A stretch of 64,000 nt of DNA from Bacillota bacterium (GTDB lineage: Bacteria; Actinomycetota; Aquicultoria; Aquicultorales; Aquicultoraceae): the NCBI GenBank assembly GCA_023511485.1, contig JAIMBH010000002.1:53847-117846 (forward strand), read 5' to 3'. Below the pieces are notes generated by a model that worked only from the letters and a program-made list of their open reading frames with translations, searched no databases and was not told where the DNA came from. Position numbers and translations under genes: made by a program. Shown one piece after another: positions 16,275 through 25,221 of this stretch. Position 1 is the first letter of the stretch; each line of letters opens with the position of its first letter.

Positions 16275-17270
16275 TTACGCTGCAGCCTGCCGTTTCTGTA
16301 TACTGGGCGGCTTAACGCAGGTGGGAAGACCTTCGTAGATTGTCGGATATTTTGGTCTGAAGCCGAGCTGCTCTTTAGCTTTGTTATTGTCTGCTGCAAA
16401 GCTTGATGTACTAAAAGTGAGGACATCGTTAGTTATGAGAGGAGCCGTTTTGGTTATTTCTGCCCATAAGGTGTCAAGAGACGCAAACATTCTGTAGAGC
16501 CACATTGGGGCAAATCCAGGTCTCGGTACATCCAGAAGGTCCGCCAGTTCAAAGACGAACTCTTTGAACTCAACCGGCCTATCATCGGCGATATTATATA
16601 TTTGTCCGGCCGCCTCCTCGTTTTCTAATACCAGGTTCATACCTTGAATCACGTCATCGATGTGAACTGTGCTCATTATGTAGTCGCCTTTTCCCGGTAT
16701 GCGGTATAGGCCGCGCTTCATGAATGTTTTTAATGTTTTAATAAACCTTATGTCTGGCCCATAGACGGTACCAAGGCGAAGAATTGTAACAGGGAGCTGT
16801 TCATGTTTGCTTAAAACAAGCAGGTGCTGTTCCGCTAGCTTTTTATAAAGCGCGTGATAGGATGTTGGCTCGATAATTGCATCTTCTGGGCTTAGTGGCT
16901 TTTCTGGCCTGGTGTGCGGACCCAGGACTAGAGGGGTACTGGGGAAGACAAACCTCTTAACTCCCTTGTCGATACACTCGTTGGCTATGTTAATCGTACC
17001 CCCATAGTTAATCTCACGGAGCGTTTCTTCTGGTCTGGTGACAAAAAGGGCTGCGGCTAGGTGATACGCTACGTCGATATTTAAAGCGGCACCGCTAAGG
17101 GTAGCAGGGTCGGTGATATCGGCCATAAATATTTCAAGTCCGGGTTGTCTTATTCTGTTTGCTTCTTCTGGGGTTTTGACCAGAGCCCTAACTTTATGGC
17201 CTTGCTTGATAAAAGAAGGTACTAGTTGGGAGCCGATATCGCCACCAGCACCAGTTACGAGTATTTTCAT
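16275..17270 (-). CDS. NAD-dependent epimerase/dehydratase (extended SDR)
   Basis: A 331-aa Rossmann enzyme: MKILVTGAGGDIGSQLVPSF gives the GxxGxxG dinucleotide site and YHALYKKLAEQHL the Tyr-x3-Lys catalytic pair (Y about 146). Such proteins act on nucleotide sugars, flavonoid-like or steroid-like substrates; none is evident here. ATG 17270 has GGAG 6 nt upstream and is the usual family start, so the longer open frame to 17309 is rejected. Confidence 0.85.
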   Translation of the reverse strand: MKILVTGAGGDIGSQLVPSFIKQGHKVRALVKTPEEANRIRQPGLEIFMADITDPATLSGAALNIDVAYHLAAALFVTRPEETLREINYGGTINIANECIDKGVKRFVFPSTPLVLGPHTRPEKPLSPEDAIIEPTSYHALYKKLAEQHLLVLSKHEQLPVTILRLGTVYGPDIRFIKTLKTFMKRGLYRIPGKGDYIMSTVHIDDVIQGMNLVLENEEAAGQIYNIADDRPVEFKEFVFELADLLDVPRPGFAPMWLYRMFASLDTLWAEITKTAPLITNDVLTFSTSSFAADNNKAKEQLGFRPKYPTIYEGLPTCVKPPSIQKRQAAA

Positions 17271-17390
17271 GACATCTCCGTACTGATAATCATAATCGCT
17301 TGCCCGCACATTTGATTGGCAATTTCTATCCTTAAGTTAATACCCAAAAACATTTTTATCTACTTTGATGTAGAGCGCTTTTCAAATACA

Positions 17391-17432
17391 GAAGCTACAA
17401 AAAGCTACAAAAAAGCTACAAAGAGCTACAAA
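17391..17432. repeat. Tandem AGCTACAAA words
   Basis: Four copies of AGCTACAA(A) with slight spacing drift, in the gap upstream of the epimerase gene and downstream of the small membrane protein gene. Confidence 0.6.
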
Positions 17433-17527
17433 AGCAGAGTATAGTGTTTCTGTGTAATATTGCAGCTAGAATATAGGATTATTAGATTAAAAAATGCTTT
17501 TATGCAATTTTAGATGTTGATGGATAG

Positions 17528-17986
17528 CTAAGCTGCATCAGGCAGGTTGAAAGTTTCGTCAAACTCTTGTTTTTTCTTGCGTAAAGCAAGGTAGACGGCA
17601 GTAGCCCAGGAGACTACGATGACCGCGATATGCAGGAGAAGCCATTTGTAGGATATAAAGATCGTGCCTCCTCTTGCTGTTAATTCTGTATACATGGAGC
17701 CGCGAAGGAATATTGCGTATGAGATGGCCGGCGGCAGATTTAGGATGCCTTGAAGAACCATTACAAAGGCCGAAAGGCTTCTTGCAACATCGCGACCTTT
17801 TATATCGTTGTCAAATGCCAGCAATGTAAAAATAAAAAGAAGGGCAGCTAAAAACGCTGAGTATTTCGACCAAAGCCAAACTTCTTCAAGTATCACGTTA
17901 TGGAATATATAGATAGGTGAGCTCGGGTAATAGAGAAGTGAAACTACTGTGCCAATGATCGCACTAAGCAGGATCAGAAAAGGCAT
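17528..17986 (-). CDS. Four-helix membrane protein, unknown
   Basis: A 152-aa protein with hydrophobic segments at about 3-20, 40-58, 72-92 and 110-133 and a charged tail. I do not recognise the family. It stands alone on the minus strand, divergent from the ferredoxin-like gene at 18086. Confidence 0.7.
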   Translation of the reverse strand: MPFLILLSAIIGTVVSLLYYPSSPIYIFHNVILEEVWLWSKYSAFLAALLFIFTLLAFDNDIKGRDVARSLSAFVMVLQGILNLPPAISYAIFLRGSMYTELTARGGTIFISYKWLLLHIAVIVVSWATAVYLALRKKKQEFDETFNLPDAA

Positions 17987-18085
17987 CTAGCCTACCAACT
18001 CCTTAAAACGGACTTATTTTGGTTTATTATGTATTTTCGGCAAAATCAGGACGCTAGTTTAGGGAAAAAGTGGTAACCTAACCTT

Positions 18086-18997
18086 ATGGGAACAAAACGA
18101 AGGCGCATGGGGGCTATATTTTTACTGGCAGTGGCACTTATCGGGGGCCGGCTGTTTCTGAACCACAAGAAAAGCACAATAAGGCTCGCACGCTTTCATG
18201 GTCACCGCATCTGGGATTTTATTCATAGTTATGTTTATCTGAAATGGACCTCTAAATATGTAGGCTTGGTTAAGTATGTGCTTGAACGACCCTATATTCT
18301 TCCTGGTCAGCTCTACCGGCGTGCGGGGAACAGGCTTATGCAAACGCACCATTCCAAGGTAATCACGGACGACACTGCCAAGCGCATTATCGATATCAAT
18401 TCGCCGATTGAGGTAAGAAATTCGGAACAGGTTCTGCCTTTTGAGAAGGCGAGAGATATTATCCTGAAAAATTCAGACCATATTGTGGTTACTGATTGCG
18501 CTTGCAGGCAAGTCTCAGAAAATCCGTGTCATCCGATAGACGTATGTTTTTATTTGGGTGAACCTTTTGCTGATTTTCTCATTGAACACAAGAAACATAA
18601 CGCCCGTAGGGTGGGGGTGGAAGAAGCCCTTGAGCTACTTAAGCAGGAGCGCGACAGAGGTCGCGTACACACGGCATGGTTTAAGGATGCCCTGGGGAAT
18701 AGGCTGTACGCTATTTGCAATTGCTGCTCATGCTGCTGCATGGGATTTCGGGCTTTATCGCATGGTTTTGAAATAATTGCCTCATCTGGGTATATCGCCT
18801 GGGTTGACCATGATAAATGCACGCTATGCGGTGAGTGTGAAAATGTCTGCCATTTTGGCGCAATCACAGTTGGCGATTTGGTCGAGATAAATACAGAAAA
18901 ATGCAAAGGCTGTGGCGTTTGCGCCACAACTTGTCCGACCGAGTCGATCTCGCTTCAGGAGGATGCTACGAAAACGAAACCGCTGATTTTACCATAG
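18086..18997 (+). CDS. 4Fe-4S ferredoxin-type protein with Cys-rich middle region
   Basis: A 303-aa protein. After an N-terminal hydrophobic segment (about 9-25), it has CACRQVSENPCHPIDVC near 137-153, then CNCCSCCCMG near 212-220, and a C-terminal two-cluster ferredoxin domain with CTLCGECENVC and CKGCGVCATTCP. Proteins of this architecture accompany anaerobic electron-transfer systems. The partner is unknown. No good ribosome binding site is seen before ATG 18086. It is followed by a strong terminator. Confidence 0.75.
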   Translation: MGTKRRRMGAIFLLAVALIGGRLFLNHKKSTIRLARFHGHRIWDFIHSYVYLKWTSKYVGLVKYVLERPYILPGQLYRRAGNRLMQTHHSKVITDDTAKRIIDINSPIEVRNSEQVLPFEKARDIILKNSDHIVVTDCACRQVSENPCHPIDVCFYLGEPFADFLIEHKKHNARRVGVEEALELLKQERDRGRVHTAWFKDALGNRLYAICNCCSCCCMGFRALSHGFEIIASSGYIAWVDHDKCTLCGECENVCHFGAITVGDLVEINTEKCKGCGVCATTCPTESISLQEDATKTKPLILP

Positions 18998-19067
18998 GCT
19001 TTAGACGGCTCGTATGCGCATGTTTAGATCCAAACCTTATCTTCCTGCCTAGGGAGAAAAAGAAATG

Positions 19068-19103
19068 GGTTGTAGCTCTCTGAGGCTACAACCGTTTTTT
19101 CTT
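19068..19103 (+). terminator. Rho-independent terminator
   Basis: Perfect 9-bp stem GGTTGTAGC and GCTACAACC, 8-nt loop, then GTTTTTTCTT. It ends the transcript of the ferredoxin-like gene about 70 nt past its stop. Confidence 0.85.
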
Positions 19104-19111
19104 AAAGGCTA

Positions 19112-19200
19112 GATTTGCAAGCGCATACTTTTTTATAATACCGACGGGGTTTCTGCCGGTCATGGATTTACCCGGTGCCTGTCACCCGGTTTGCAAGCGT
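19112..19200. repeat. TTTGCAAGCG direct repeat flanking a CCGGTG/CACCCGG hairpin
   Basis: TTTGCAAGCG occurs near 19112 and again near 19189; between them ACCCGGTG and CACCCGG can pair around CCTGT. The element lies just before the first phosphatase gene. It looks like a small dispersed intergenic element rather than a known riboswitch. Confidence 0.4.
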
Positions 19201-19235
19201 CTCGTTTGGGGTATGCACAAGAAAAACGGGGAGCA

Positions 19236-21221
19236 ATGTCAAAAAAGAAACTACGGGATGAGAAGCTTCAACTCAGTACTGAAAATATAATCGAGATCTT
19301 GCCTGTTGCTATTATCGTACAGGACAAAGATGGTTTATTTGCTTATGCTAATAAAGCAGCAGAAAGACTACTTGGCGTCCCTTGCGATCAAATCATCGGT
19401 CGAAGCTATTTGAATCCACCATGGAAAGCTACAACTCTAGATGGCAAGCCTTTATCAAGAGATGACCATCCTTTTGCACGTGTTATAAAAGAAAGAAAGC
19501 CTGTATATGATATTAGGCAGGTTATTGAGAAACCGGATGGCAGCCGCATAATTGTATCGATTAATGCTTCTCCATGTTTTATAAATGGCGGACCTATATC
19601 AGGTGTGGTTTTAACAATCAGTGACATTACCGAATATGGTGAATCAGAGCAACGATTAAAAGAAGAGCGCGATTATGCGGAGAGCATAATCCAGACTATC
19701 CGAGAACCTCTTTTAGTCTTAGATGCCGACTTAAGGGTTGTTACGGCAAATCAGTCGTTTTATAAAACATTTAAGGTTACCGAGGAAGAGACAAAAGGCC
19801 GCCTTATCTACGAACTTGGCAACAGACAATGGGATATTCCTAAATTAAAGGAGCTGCTTGAGTCCATCATTTCTCGAAATACCCAGTTTAGCGATTTTGA
19901 GGTCGCCCACGATTTTTCAACAATAGGCCCAAGAATCATGTTACTCAACGCAAGGCAGATAAAAAGAGAGAACCGCCCGTCTTTGATTCTTCTCGCTATT
20001 GAGGATATCACTGAGAGTAGGCAGGCAAAGTTCAGCGATGCCCTTAACCGTATCGATATGATTATACACTCGATACTATATATCGACGAAAGGATGCAGA
20101 GGGCTATTGCTCAATCCACAGAGGTTTTAGGATGCGACCAGGCACACGTGTACCTGAGAGAGGATAAATACTGGGTATTAAGATATGCGCATGGGCTGCC
20201 ACAAGAGCTAATCGGGACTCGATATACCGATGAGCAAGTCCCAATTACTACACTTGCCGCCCAGGCCAAAAAACCGGTGATAATAAGCGATGCTTACACG
20301 GATGAACGCGTTGACCGCGCACTTATGGAAGCACACGGCATAAGGGCGTTTATAGCTGCACCTTTGATAATTCAAGACAATGTTATCGGCATGTTGGGTT
20401 TTGTATTCCAAAAAGGGCCGACTATTTTAAATTCGACGCATATAAATTTCATCGCAAGGCTGGCAGCGTCGGTTTCGCTTGCTCTGGAAAACGCCCGTCT
20501 TTACAGAGAACAGCATAGGATAGCAGATACGCTACAGAAATCGCTTCTTGTGATGCCGGAGCATGTAGCCGGTGTTGATTTTGGTTACACTTATCACTCG
20601 GCAACAGAGGCTGCTCAGGTCGGTGGAGATTTTTACGATATTTTTGAACTGGAACATGGAAGGGTTGGCGTAGTGATAGGTGACATTGCCGGTAAAGGTG
20701 TAGAGGCTGCGGTGCTCACATCGGTGGTTAAGAATGCCATTAAGGCATATGCCTTTGAAAACAGCTCACCCGCTGCGGTTCTATCAAAAACCAATGAACT
20801 AATTATGAGGGTATTCTCACCCGGTTATTTTGTGACTGTTTTTCTTGGCATTCTTAATTTATCAAATCATGTTCTGATTTATTGTAGTGCAGGGCACCCT
20901 GCAGCTATAGTTAAAAGAGCAGAAAACGGCACGGATGTGCTGGCTGAGCACTCGCCAGTTATAGGGGCATTTGCAGGAATGAAATATACCGACAGCGCTA
21001 CAAAATTAGCGAGGCACGACATTTTGTTCTTGTACACTGATGGCTTGATTGAGGCACGACGTGACCATGAACTATTTACAGAGAAACGGCTTATTGATTT
21101 CATTGGTGGGTTGAGGGATGTATCGGCTAGGGAGTTACCTGATATTGTATTTAGGGCAGTGATGGATTTCACCGGAGGCAGGCTTACCGACGATGTTGCG
21201 ATTTTAGCAGTAGGTATATGA
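19236..21221 (+). CDS. PAS-PAS-GAF-SpoIIE (PP2C) serine phosphatase
   Basis: A 661-aa soluble sensor phosphatase. Two PAS domains (about 15-135 and 145-265), a GAF domain (about 275-425), and a SpoIIE/RsbU-type PP2C domain (about 440-660) with GGDFYDIFEL, VVIGDIAGKGVEAA and LYTDGLIEAR holding the metal-binding Asp residues. Such enzymes dephosphorylate STAS anti-anti-sigma factors in partner-switching cascades. ATG 19236 is the first good start (GGGGAG very close upstream). Together with the phosphatase at 22101 and the RsbW-like protein at 25222 it suggests one signalling module, though no STAS or sigma gene is in the window. Confidence 0.88.
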   Translation: MSKKKLRDEKLQLSTENIIEILPVAIIVQDKDGLFAYANKAAERLLGVPCDQIIGRSYLNPPWKATTLDGKPLSRDDHPFARVIKERKPVYDIRQVIEKPDGSRIIVSINASPCFINGGPISGVVLTISDITEYGESEQRLKEERDYAESIIQTIREPLLVLDADLRVVTANQSFYKTFKVTEEETKGRLIYELGNRQWDIPKLKELLESIISRNTQFSDFEVAHDFSTIGPRIMLLNARQIKRENRPSLILLAIEDITESRQAKFSDALNRIDMIIHSILYIDERMQRAIAQSTEVLGCDQAHVYLREDKYWVLRYAHGLPQELIGTRYTDEQVPITTLAAQAKKPVIISDAYTDERVDRALMEAHGIRAFIAAPLIIQDNVIGMLGFVFQKGPTILNSTHINFIARLAASVSLALENARLYREQHRIADTLQKSLLVMPEHVAGVDFGYTYHSATEAAQVGGDFYDIFELEHGRVGVVIGDIAGKGVEAAVLTSVVKNAIKAYAFENSSPAAVLSKTNELIMRVFSPGYFVTVFLGILNLSNHVLIYCSAGHPAAIVKRAENGTDVLAEHSPVIGAFAGMKYTDSATKLARHDILFLYTDGLIEARRDHELFTEKRLIDFIGGLRDVSARELPDIVFRAVMDFTGGRLTDDVAILAVGI

Positions 21222-21436
21222 AAGATGGCCTTATTAGCTTTATGTTTGGGATAGGTTGCAAGGCTGCACATAAGTTCTATGGGAACTTATATAACGGTTA
21301 ATATAAGGTACATTTAAGCGATAAGACTGATACAATCACTAGCAGAGTTAGCATAAATAATATATTATCTAGAGTCTTAATATGCCCTGTCGATGGCGAA
21401 CATGCGATAGGTAAAGTAGTTGCTAGAAGAGCTTGG

Positions 21437-21468
21437 ATTACCGGATATGGACTAACTTATCCGGTAAT
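21437..21468. terminator. Inverted repeat after the 53-aa gene
   Basis: Perfect 11-bp arms ATTACCGGATA and TATCCGGTAAT with a 10-nt loop, 3 nt beyond the small minus-strand gene's stop. There is no U-tract on either strand, so it is a possible bidirectional terminator or RNA-stability element. Confidence 0.5.
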
Positions 21469-21470
21469 TA

Positions 21471-21632
21471 TTAAGCCGCTTTCTTTTCGGACAGCGATTT
21501 TACTTCGTCCATTAATTTCTTCAGCAGGTCCATTACCTGATCGAGCTTTTTGTTTGCCTCATCCAACCTATCTTCAATAGCAGGATGCCGATGTGCTTCA
21601 TGTTCTTCTCTATACTCTTCATGATGCATCAT
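21471..21632 (-). CDS. Small His-rich coiled-coil protein, 53 aa
   Basis: The minus strand encodes 53 residues that start MMHHEEYREEHEAHRHPAIE and continue with a heptad-patterned segment (DRLDEANKKLDQVMDLLKKL) to a stop at 21471. The N-terminal 16 residues hold five His, suggestive of metal binding; the rest should be a coiled coil. GGGTGAG sits 6 nt before the ATG, a good ribosome binding site, and a hairpin follows the stop, which together support a real gene. No family recognised. Confidence 0.65.
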   Translation of the reverse strand: MMHHEEYREEHEAHRHPAIEDRLDEANKKLDQVMDLLKKLMDEVKSLSEKKAA

Positions 21633-22100
21633 ATATCTCACCCCCTGTTGTTTCCTATACCCACGTCCGTACTATTTGAATGGTTCTATCTGGTTTATTC
21701 ATTAACCTGTCAAAGTCGATAACTTCTTGAAGTTGAATGCCAAAATTGGCCATACAACCCATATCTTTGCTCCAGCATGACTCCTATAAGCCAAGTTTTT
21801 TTATGGGCGTATTTTTTCTTAGGCAGACTTTGCGCAGACTAATGGTAGCCTCACCACTGGCCCTGAATCGCTGCCGCCGTTTAAACCACCTCTGTTTCTG
21901 GTGCTGCCTTCTTTTTATACTTAAGCCTTACTTTTCTGGAGATACTTATCTTTTTGATGCCAAGCTTAGCCCATTTTGCTATCGAAAGCTAAAAACCCTT
22001 GTTGAAATTACAGGCTGGCAGTATGTGGCCTGTTAAACTTCTATGAAAATAGTGGAATTGGGTAAATTTTAAAAAACTATATGAATGGGACAGGTTTATT
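21633..22100. other. Intergenic stretch without a supported gene
   Basis: Between the 53-aa gene and the second phosphatase gene. A 99-codon open frame at 21737-22036 has no ribosome binding site, an unusual Cys/Leu/Arg-rich composition and no recognisable motif, so I do not call it. Nothing else is evident. Confidence 0.5.
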
Positions 22101-25100
22101 TTGGAGCAAGAACAGTTAAAAGAAGAGCTTTACAAGATAATAGAGGTCGTTGCTGAAGGGATTGTTATATTAGACAGAGAAGGGACCGTTGTTTTTGCCA
22201 ACCCTAAGGCACAGGATTTACTTGGGATTGGTCTTGCCGACCTTCTCGGTAGGGAGTTCCCAAATCGTATCTGGCGCATCATGACATTTAAAGGCAAACC
22301 ATTTCCAGAAGAGGAGCGACCTTTCCGCCGGGTCATCAGCACTGGCAGGGCCATCTACGGGGTCGAGTACGTATTTGAAAAGCCGGATGGTGCGCAAGCA
22401 ATAGTTTCAGTAAATGCGACGCCTTTTATCGATAAGCAGGGGAAAGTAGAATCGGTAGTATTATCGCTTATCGATATTACGGGTCTCAAGCTGGCAGTAG
22501 ACGAGGTTAGGGAATCAAGGAAGAAAGTGCTTGATATTCTAGAGAGCATAAGCGATGGGTTTTTTGCTTTAGATAATGATTGGCGGTTTACATATGTAAA
22601 CCATAATGCAGAATTGCTACTTGGGAAAAGAAAGGAAGAGCTTCTATATCGGAATATCTGGGAAGTGTTTCCGGAAGCGGTTGGCACTAAATTTTACAAC
22701 GAGTTTAAAAAATCAAAAGAAGAGATGACCCCTGCATCTTTTGAAGAGTTCTATTCTCCACTAAACAAATGGTTCGAAGTGCATGTCTATCCCTATAAAT
22801 ATGGTCTTTCAGGCTACTTTTCTGATATCTCCAAGCGCAAGGATACAGAGAGGGGTCTTAAAGAGAGCGAGGAGCGGTTTCGCAAAATATTCGAAGAAGG
22901 TCCGCTCGGCATAGCTCTAAACACTTTGGATTACAAGTTTATTAAAGTTAATGCCAGGCTATGCCAGATGCTTGGATATACTGAGCAAGAACTTCAAAAC
23001 ATGACTTTTATCGATATTACCTATCCTGAAGACGTTGATAAAGATGTGAACCTTGCCAAGAAGCTAATCGCGGGCGAGATACCATATTTTCAAATCGAGA
23101 AGCGATACGTAAGGAAAAATGGGGAGGTTTTCTGGATTCTTCTAACAGCTTCTATTATCAGGGACGAGAGGGGAAACCCGCTTTATGGGCTTGGTATGAT
23201 TGAAGACATCAGCGAGCGCAAAAAAGTAGAGGAGGAATTACAATTCAAATCTATGCTTCTTGATAGCGTTATAGACTCGGTGTTTGTTCTTACTCCAGAT
23301 GGGAGAATGATCTATGTCAATGAAGCAGCTTACAAAGACAGAGGTTATACGAAGGAAGAGCTGCTCTCGCTTCCTCTTGATAAAATTGATGCTCCTGAGT
23401 ACGTAAAATTGGAGAAACCAAGAATTGATAAATTACTGCAAACCGGAAGTGCCATATTTGAAGCTGCCCATCTTAAGAAGGATGGTTCGATTATGCCTGT
23501 AGAGATTCACGCGCAGGTCATCGAGCACAAAGGTGAAAAGGTAATTGTAAGCGTTGCTCGGGATATTTCAGTACGCAGGGCAGCGGAAGAAAGACTTAAA
23601 GAAAGCGAACAAAAATTGCGAGGCATCACATCAGTATTAGGCGAGGGCGTTTATGTGTTGGATGAAAACGGGTGCCTTACTTTTATGAATCCGGAAGCAG
23701 AGCGAATTTTAGGCTGGTCCGAGAAAGAACTTCTCGGCAAGAACATACACGAAGTAATCCATCATCATGGATTGGCTGGCACGCGTATTCCAGTTGAAGA
23801 GTGCCCTGTTCTTAGGGTTACGAGAGAGGGTAGAGCTTATCGTACGGAAGAAGATGTTTTTACTCGCAAGGACGGAACGACGATTCCGGTCGCTTATGTA
23901 TCTACTCCCATTGTAAAAAAAAGGAAAATTGTTGGAGCTGTTACTGCATTTCAGGACATAACGCAGCGCAAAAGAGCAAGAGAGTTAAGTGAGGCCTTAA
24001 ATAATATTAATGCGGCAATGACTTCAACGCTTGATCCCCATAAGATCATGCAAAGGATTGTCGTTGAGGCCGCTGAGGCCATTGGCTCTGAAACTGCCGG
24101 AATAATGCTGCGCGAAGGTGAATACTGGGTATCAAGATATGCCTATAAATTTCCACCCGAAAAAACCGGAGCTCGCTTTACCGCTAGAGAGGTTCCGCAT
24201 GTTGTTTTAGCGGCCAAAACTAGAAGGCCAGTGGTTATAAATGATGCATATAACGACCCAAGGGTAAATCCTGATATCCAGCGAAGGTATGGAATTCGCT
24301 CAGTTCTGGTAATCCCTTTGATAGTTAGGGAGAATGTTATTGGTGCTATATTATTCAACTATCACTCAAGGGTCACCGAATTTACCGATGAAGCGGTTGA
24401 TTTTGCTAGTAAACTTGCAGCGTCTGTCTCACTTGCCCTTGAAAATGCCCACCTTTATGAAGTTGAGCGAAACATTGCAGATACTTTGCAGGAAGCGCTT
24501 CTTGTTATGCCGGCTCAAGTAGAAGGGATAAGGTTTGGTCATCTCTACCGTTCGGCAACTGAAGCTACAAGAGTAGGCGGCGATTTCTTCGATATCTTTG
24601 AGGTGGAGCACGGAAAAGTAGGCATAGTAATTGGTGATGTATCCGGTAAAGGCCTAGGAGCTGCAACATTGACTTCCCTAGTAAAAAATACCATTAAGGC
24701 ACATGCCTTTGAGGACGGTACGCCTGCGCTTATTATGGCAAAGACGAATGACTTGGTGTCTAAATTTAGCCCACCGGCAGATTTTGCTACTGTCTTTTTT
24801 GGTGTTCTTGATACAGATACCGGAAATTTTGTCTACTGCTCGGCTGGGCATCCTCCTGCGATCATTAAAAGGGCAACCTCTAGCGCAGAATTACTGTTAA
24901 AGCACTCTCCTATTATAGGGGCGTTTCCAGGACTCCATTATAGAAGCGGCAAGGCAAGTATAAGTGAGGGCGATATGCTGGTCCTTTATACCGATGGTGT
25001 CATTGAGGCAAGAAGCAATGCCTCGTTCTTTGGTGAGGAACGGTTAGTAAATTTCGTAGGGCAACTCAAAAAAGTAACACCAGAAGAAATGCCAGGGGTT

Positions 25101-25196
25101 ATTTTTAACGAGGTTATGAAATTTACCGGCGGCGTTTTATCGGATGATATAGCTATCCTTGTAGTTTCTTTGGGCTCAAAGCCAAACCAAAAATAA
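22101..25196 (+). CDS. Multi-PAS-GAF-SpoIIE (PP2C) serine phosphatase
   Basis: A 1031-aa soluble protein with five PAS domains in a row (about 8-130, 135-250, 255-375, 380-500, 505-630), a GAF domain (about 640-790), and a SpoIIE-type phosphatase domain (about 805-1025) with GGDFFDIFEV, IVIGDVSGKGLGAA and LYTDGVIEAR. GAF and phosphatase regions are clearly paralogous to those of the protein at 19236. TTG start 22101 has only AGG as a weak site. The downstream RsbW-like gene starts 26 nt later and probably shares its transcript; its N-terminal PAS is nearly a copy of this protein's fifth PAS. Confidence 0.88.
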   Translation: MEQEQLKEELYKIIEVVAEGIVILDREGTVVFANPKAQDLLGIGLADLLGREFPNRIWRIMTFKGKPFPEEERPFRRVISTGRAIYGVEYVFEKPDGAQAIVSVNATPFIDKQGKVESVVLSLIDITGLKLAVDEVRESRKKVLDILESISDGFFALDNDWRFTYVNHNAELLLGKRKEELLYRNIWEVFPEAVGTKFYNEFKKSKEEMTPASFEEFYSPLNKWFEVHVYPYKYGLSGYFSDISKRKDTERGLKESEERFRKIFEEGPLGIALNTLDYKFIKVNARLCQMLGYTEQELQNMTFIDITYPEDVDKDVNLAKKLIAGEIPYFQIEKRYVRKNGEVFWILLTASIIRDERGNPLYGLGMIEDISERKKVEEELQFKSMLLDSVIDSVFVLTPDGRMIYVNEAAYKDRGYTKEELLSLPLDKIDAPEYVKLEKPRIDKLLQTGSAIFEAAHLKKDGSIMPVEIHAQVIEHKGEKVIVSVARDISVRRAAEERLKESEQKLRGITSVLGEGVYVLDENGCLTFMNPEAERILGWSEKELLGKNIHEVIHHHGLAGTRIPVEECPVLRVTREGRAYRTEEDVFTRKDGTTIPVAYVSTPIVKKRKIVGAVTAFQDITQRKRARELSEALNNINAAMTSTLDPHKIMQRIVVEAAEAIGSETAGIMLREGEYWVSRYAYKFPPEKTGARFTAREVPHVVLAAKTRRPVVINDAYNDPRVNPDIQRRYGIRSVLVIPLIVRENVIGAILFNYHSRVTEFTDEAVDFASKLAASVSLALENAHLYEVERNIADTLQEALLVMPAQVEGIRFGHLYRSATEATRVGGDFFDIFEVEHGKVGIVIGDVSGKGLGAATLTSLVKNTIKAHAFEDGTPALIMAKTNDLVSKFSPPADFATVFFGVLDTDTGNFVYCSAGHPPAIIKRATSSAELLLKHSPIIGAFPGLHYRSGKASISEGDMLVLYTDGVIEARSNASFFGEERLVNFVGQLKKVTPEEMPGVIFNEVMKFTGGVLSDDIAILVVSLGSKPNQK

Positions 25197-25221
25197 ACCA
25201 GTAAGACTGAGGTGTTTCTTA

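Noticed and set aside
19112..19200. Riboswitch upstream of the first phosphatase gene
   Set aside because: The conserved c-di-GMP or other riboswitch cores are not present; only a simple hairpin between direct repeats.
21737..22036. 99-codon plus-strand open frame upstream of the second phosphatase gene
   Set aside because: No ribosome binding site, odd Leu/Arg/Cys-rich composition and no motif; most likely chance.
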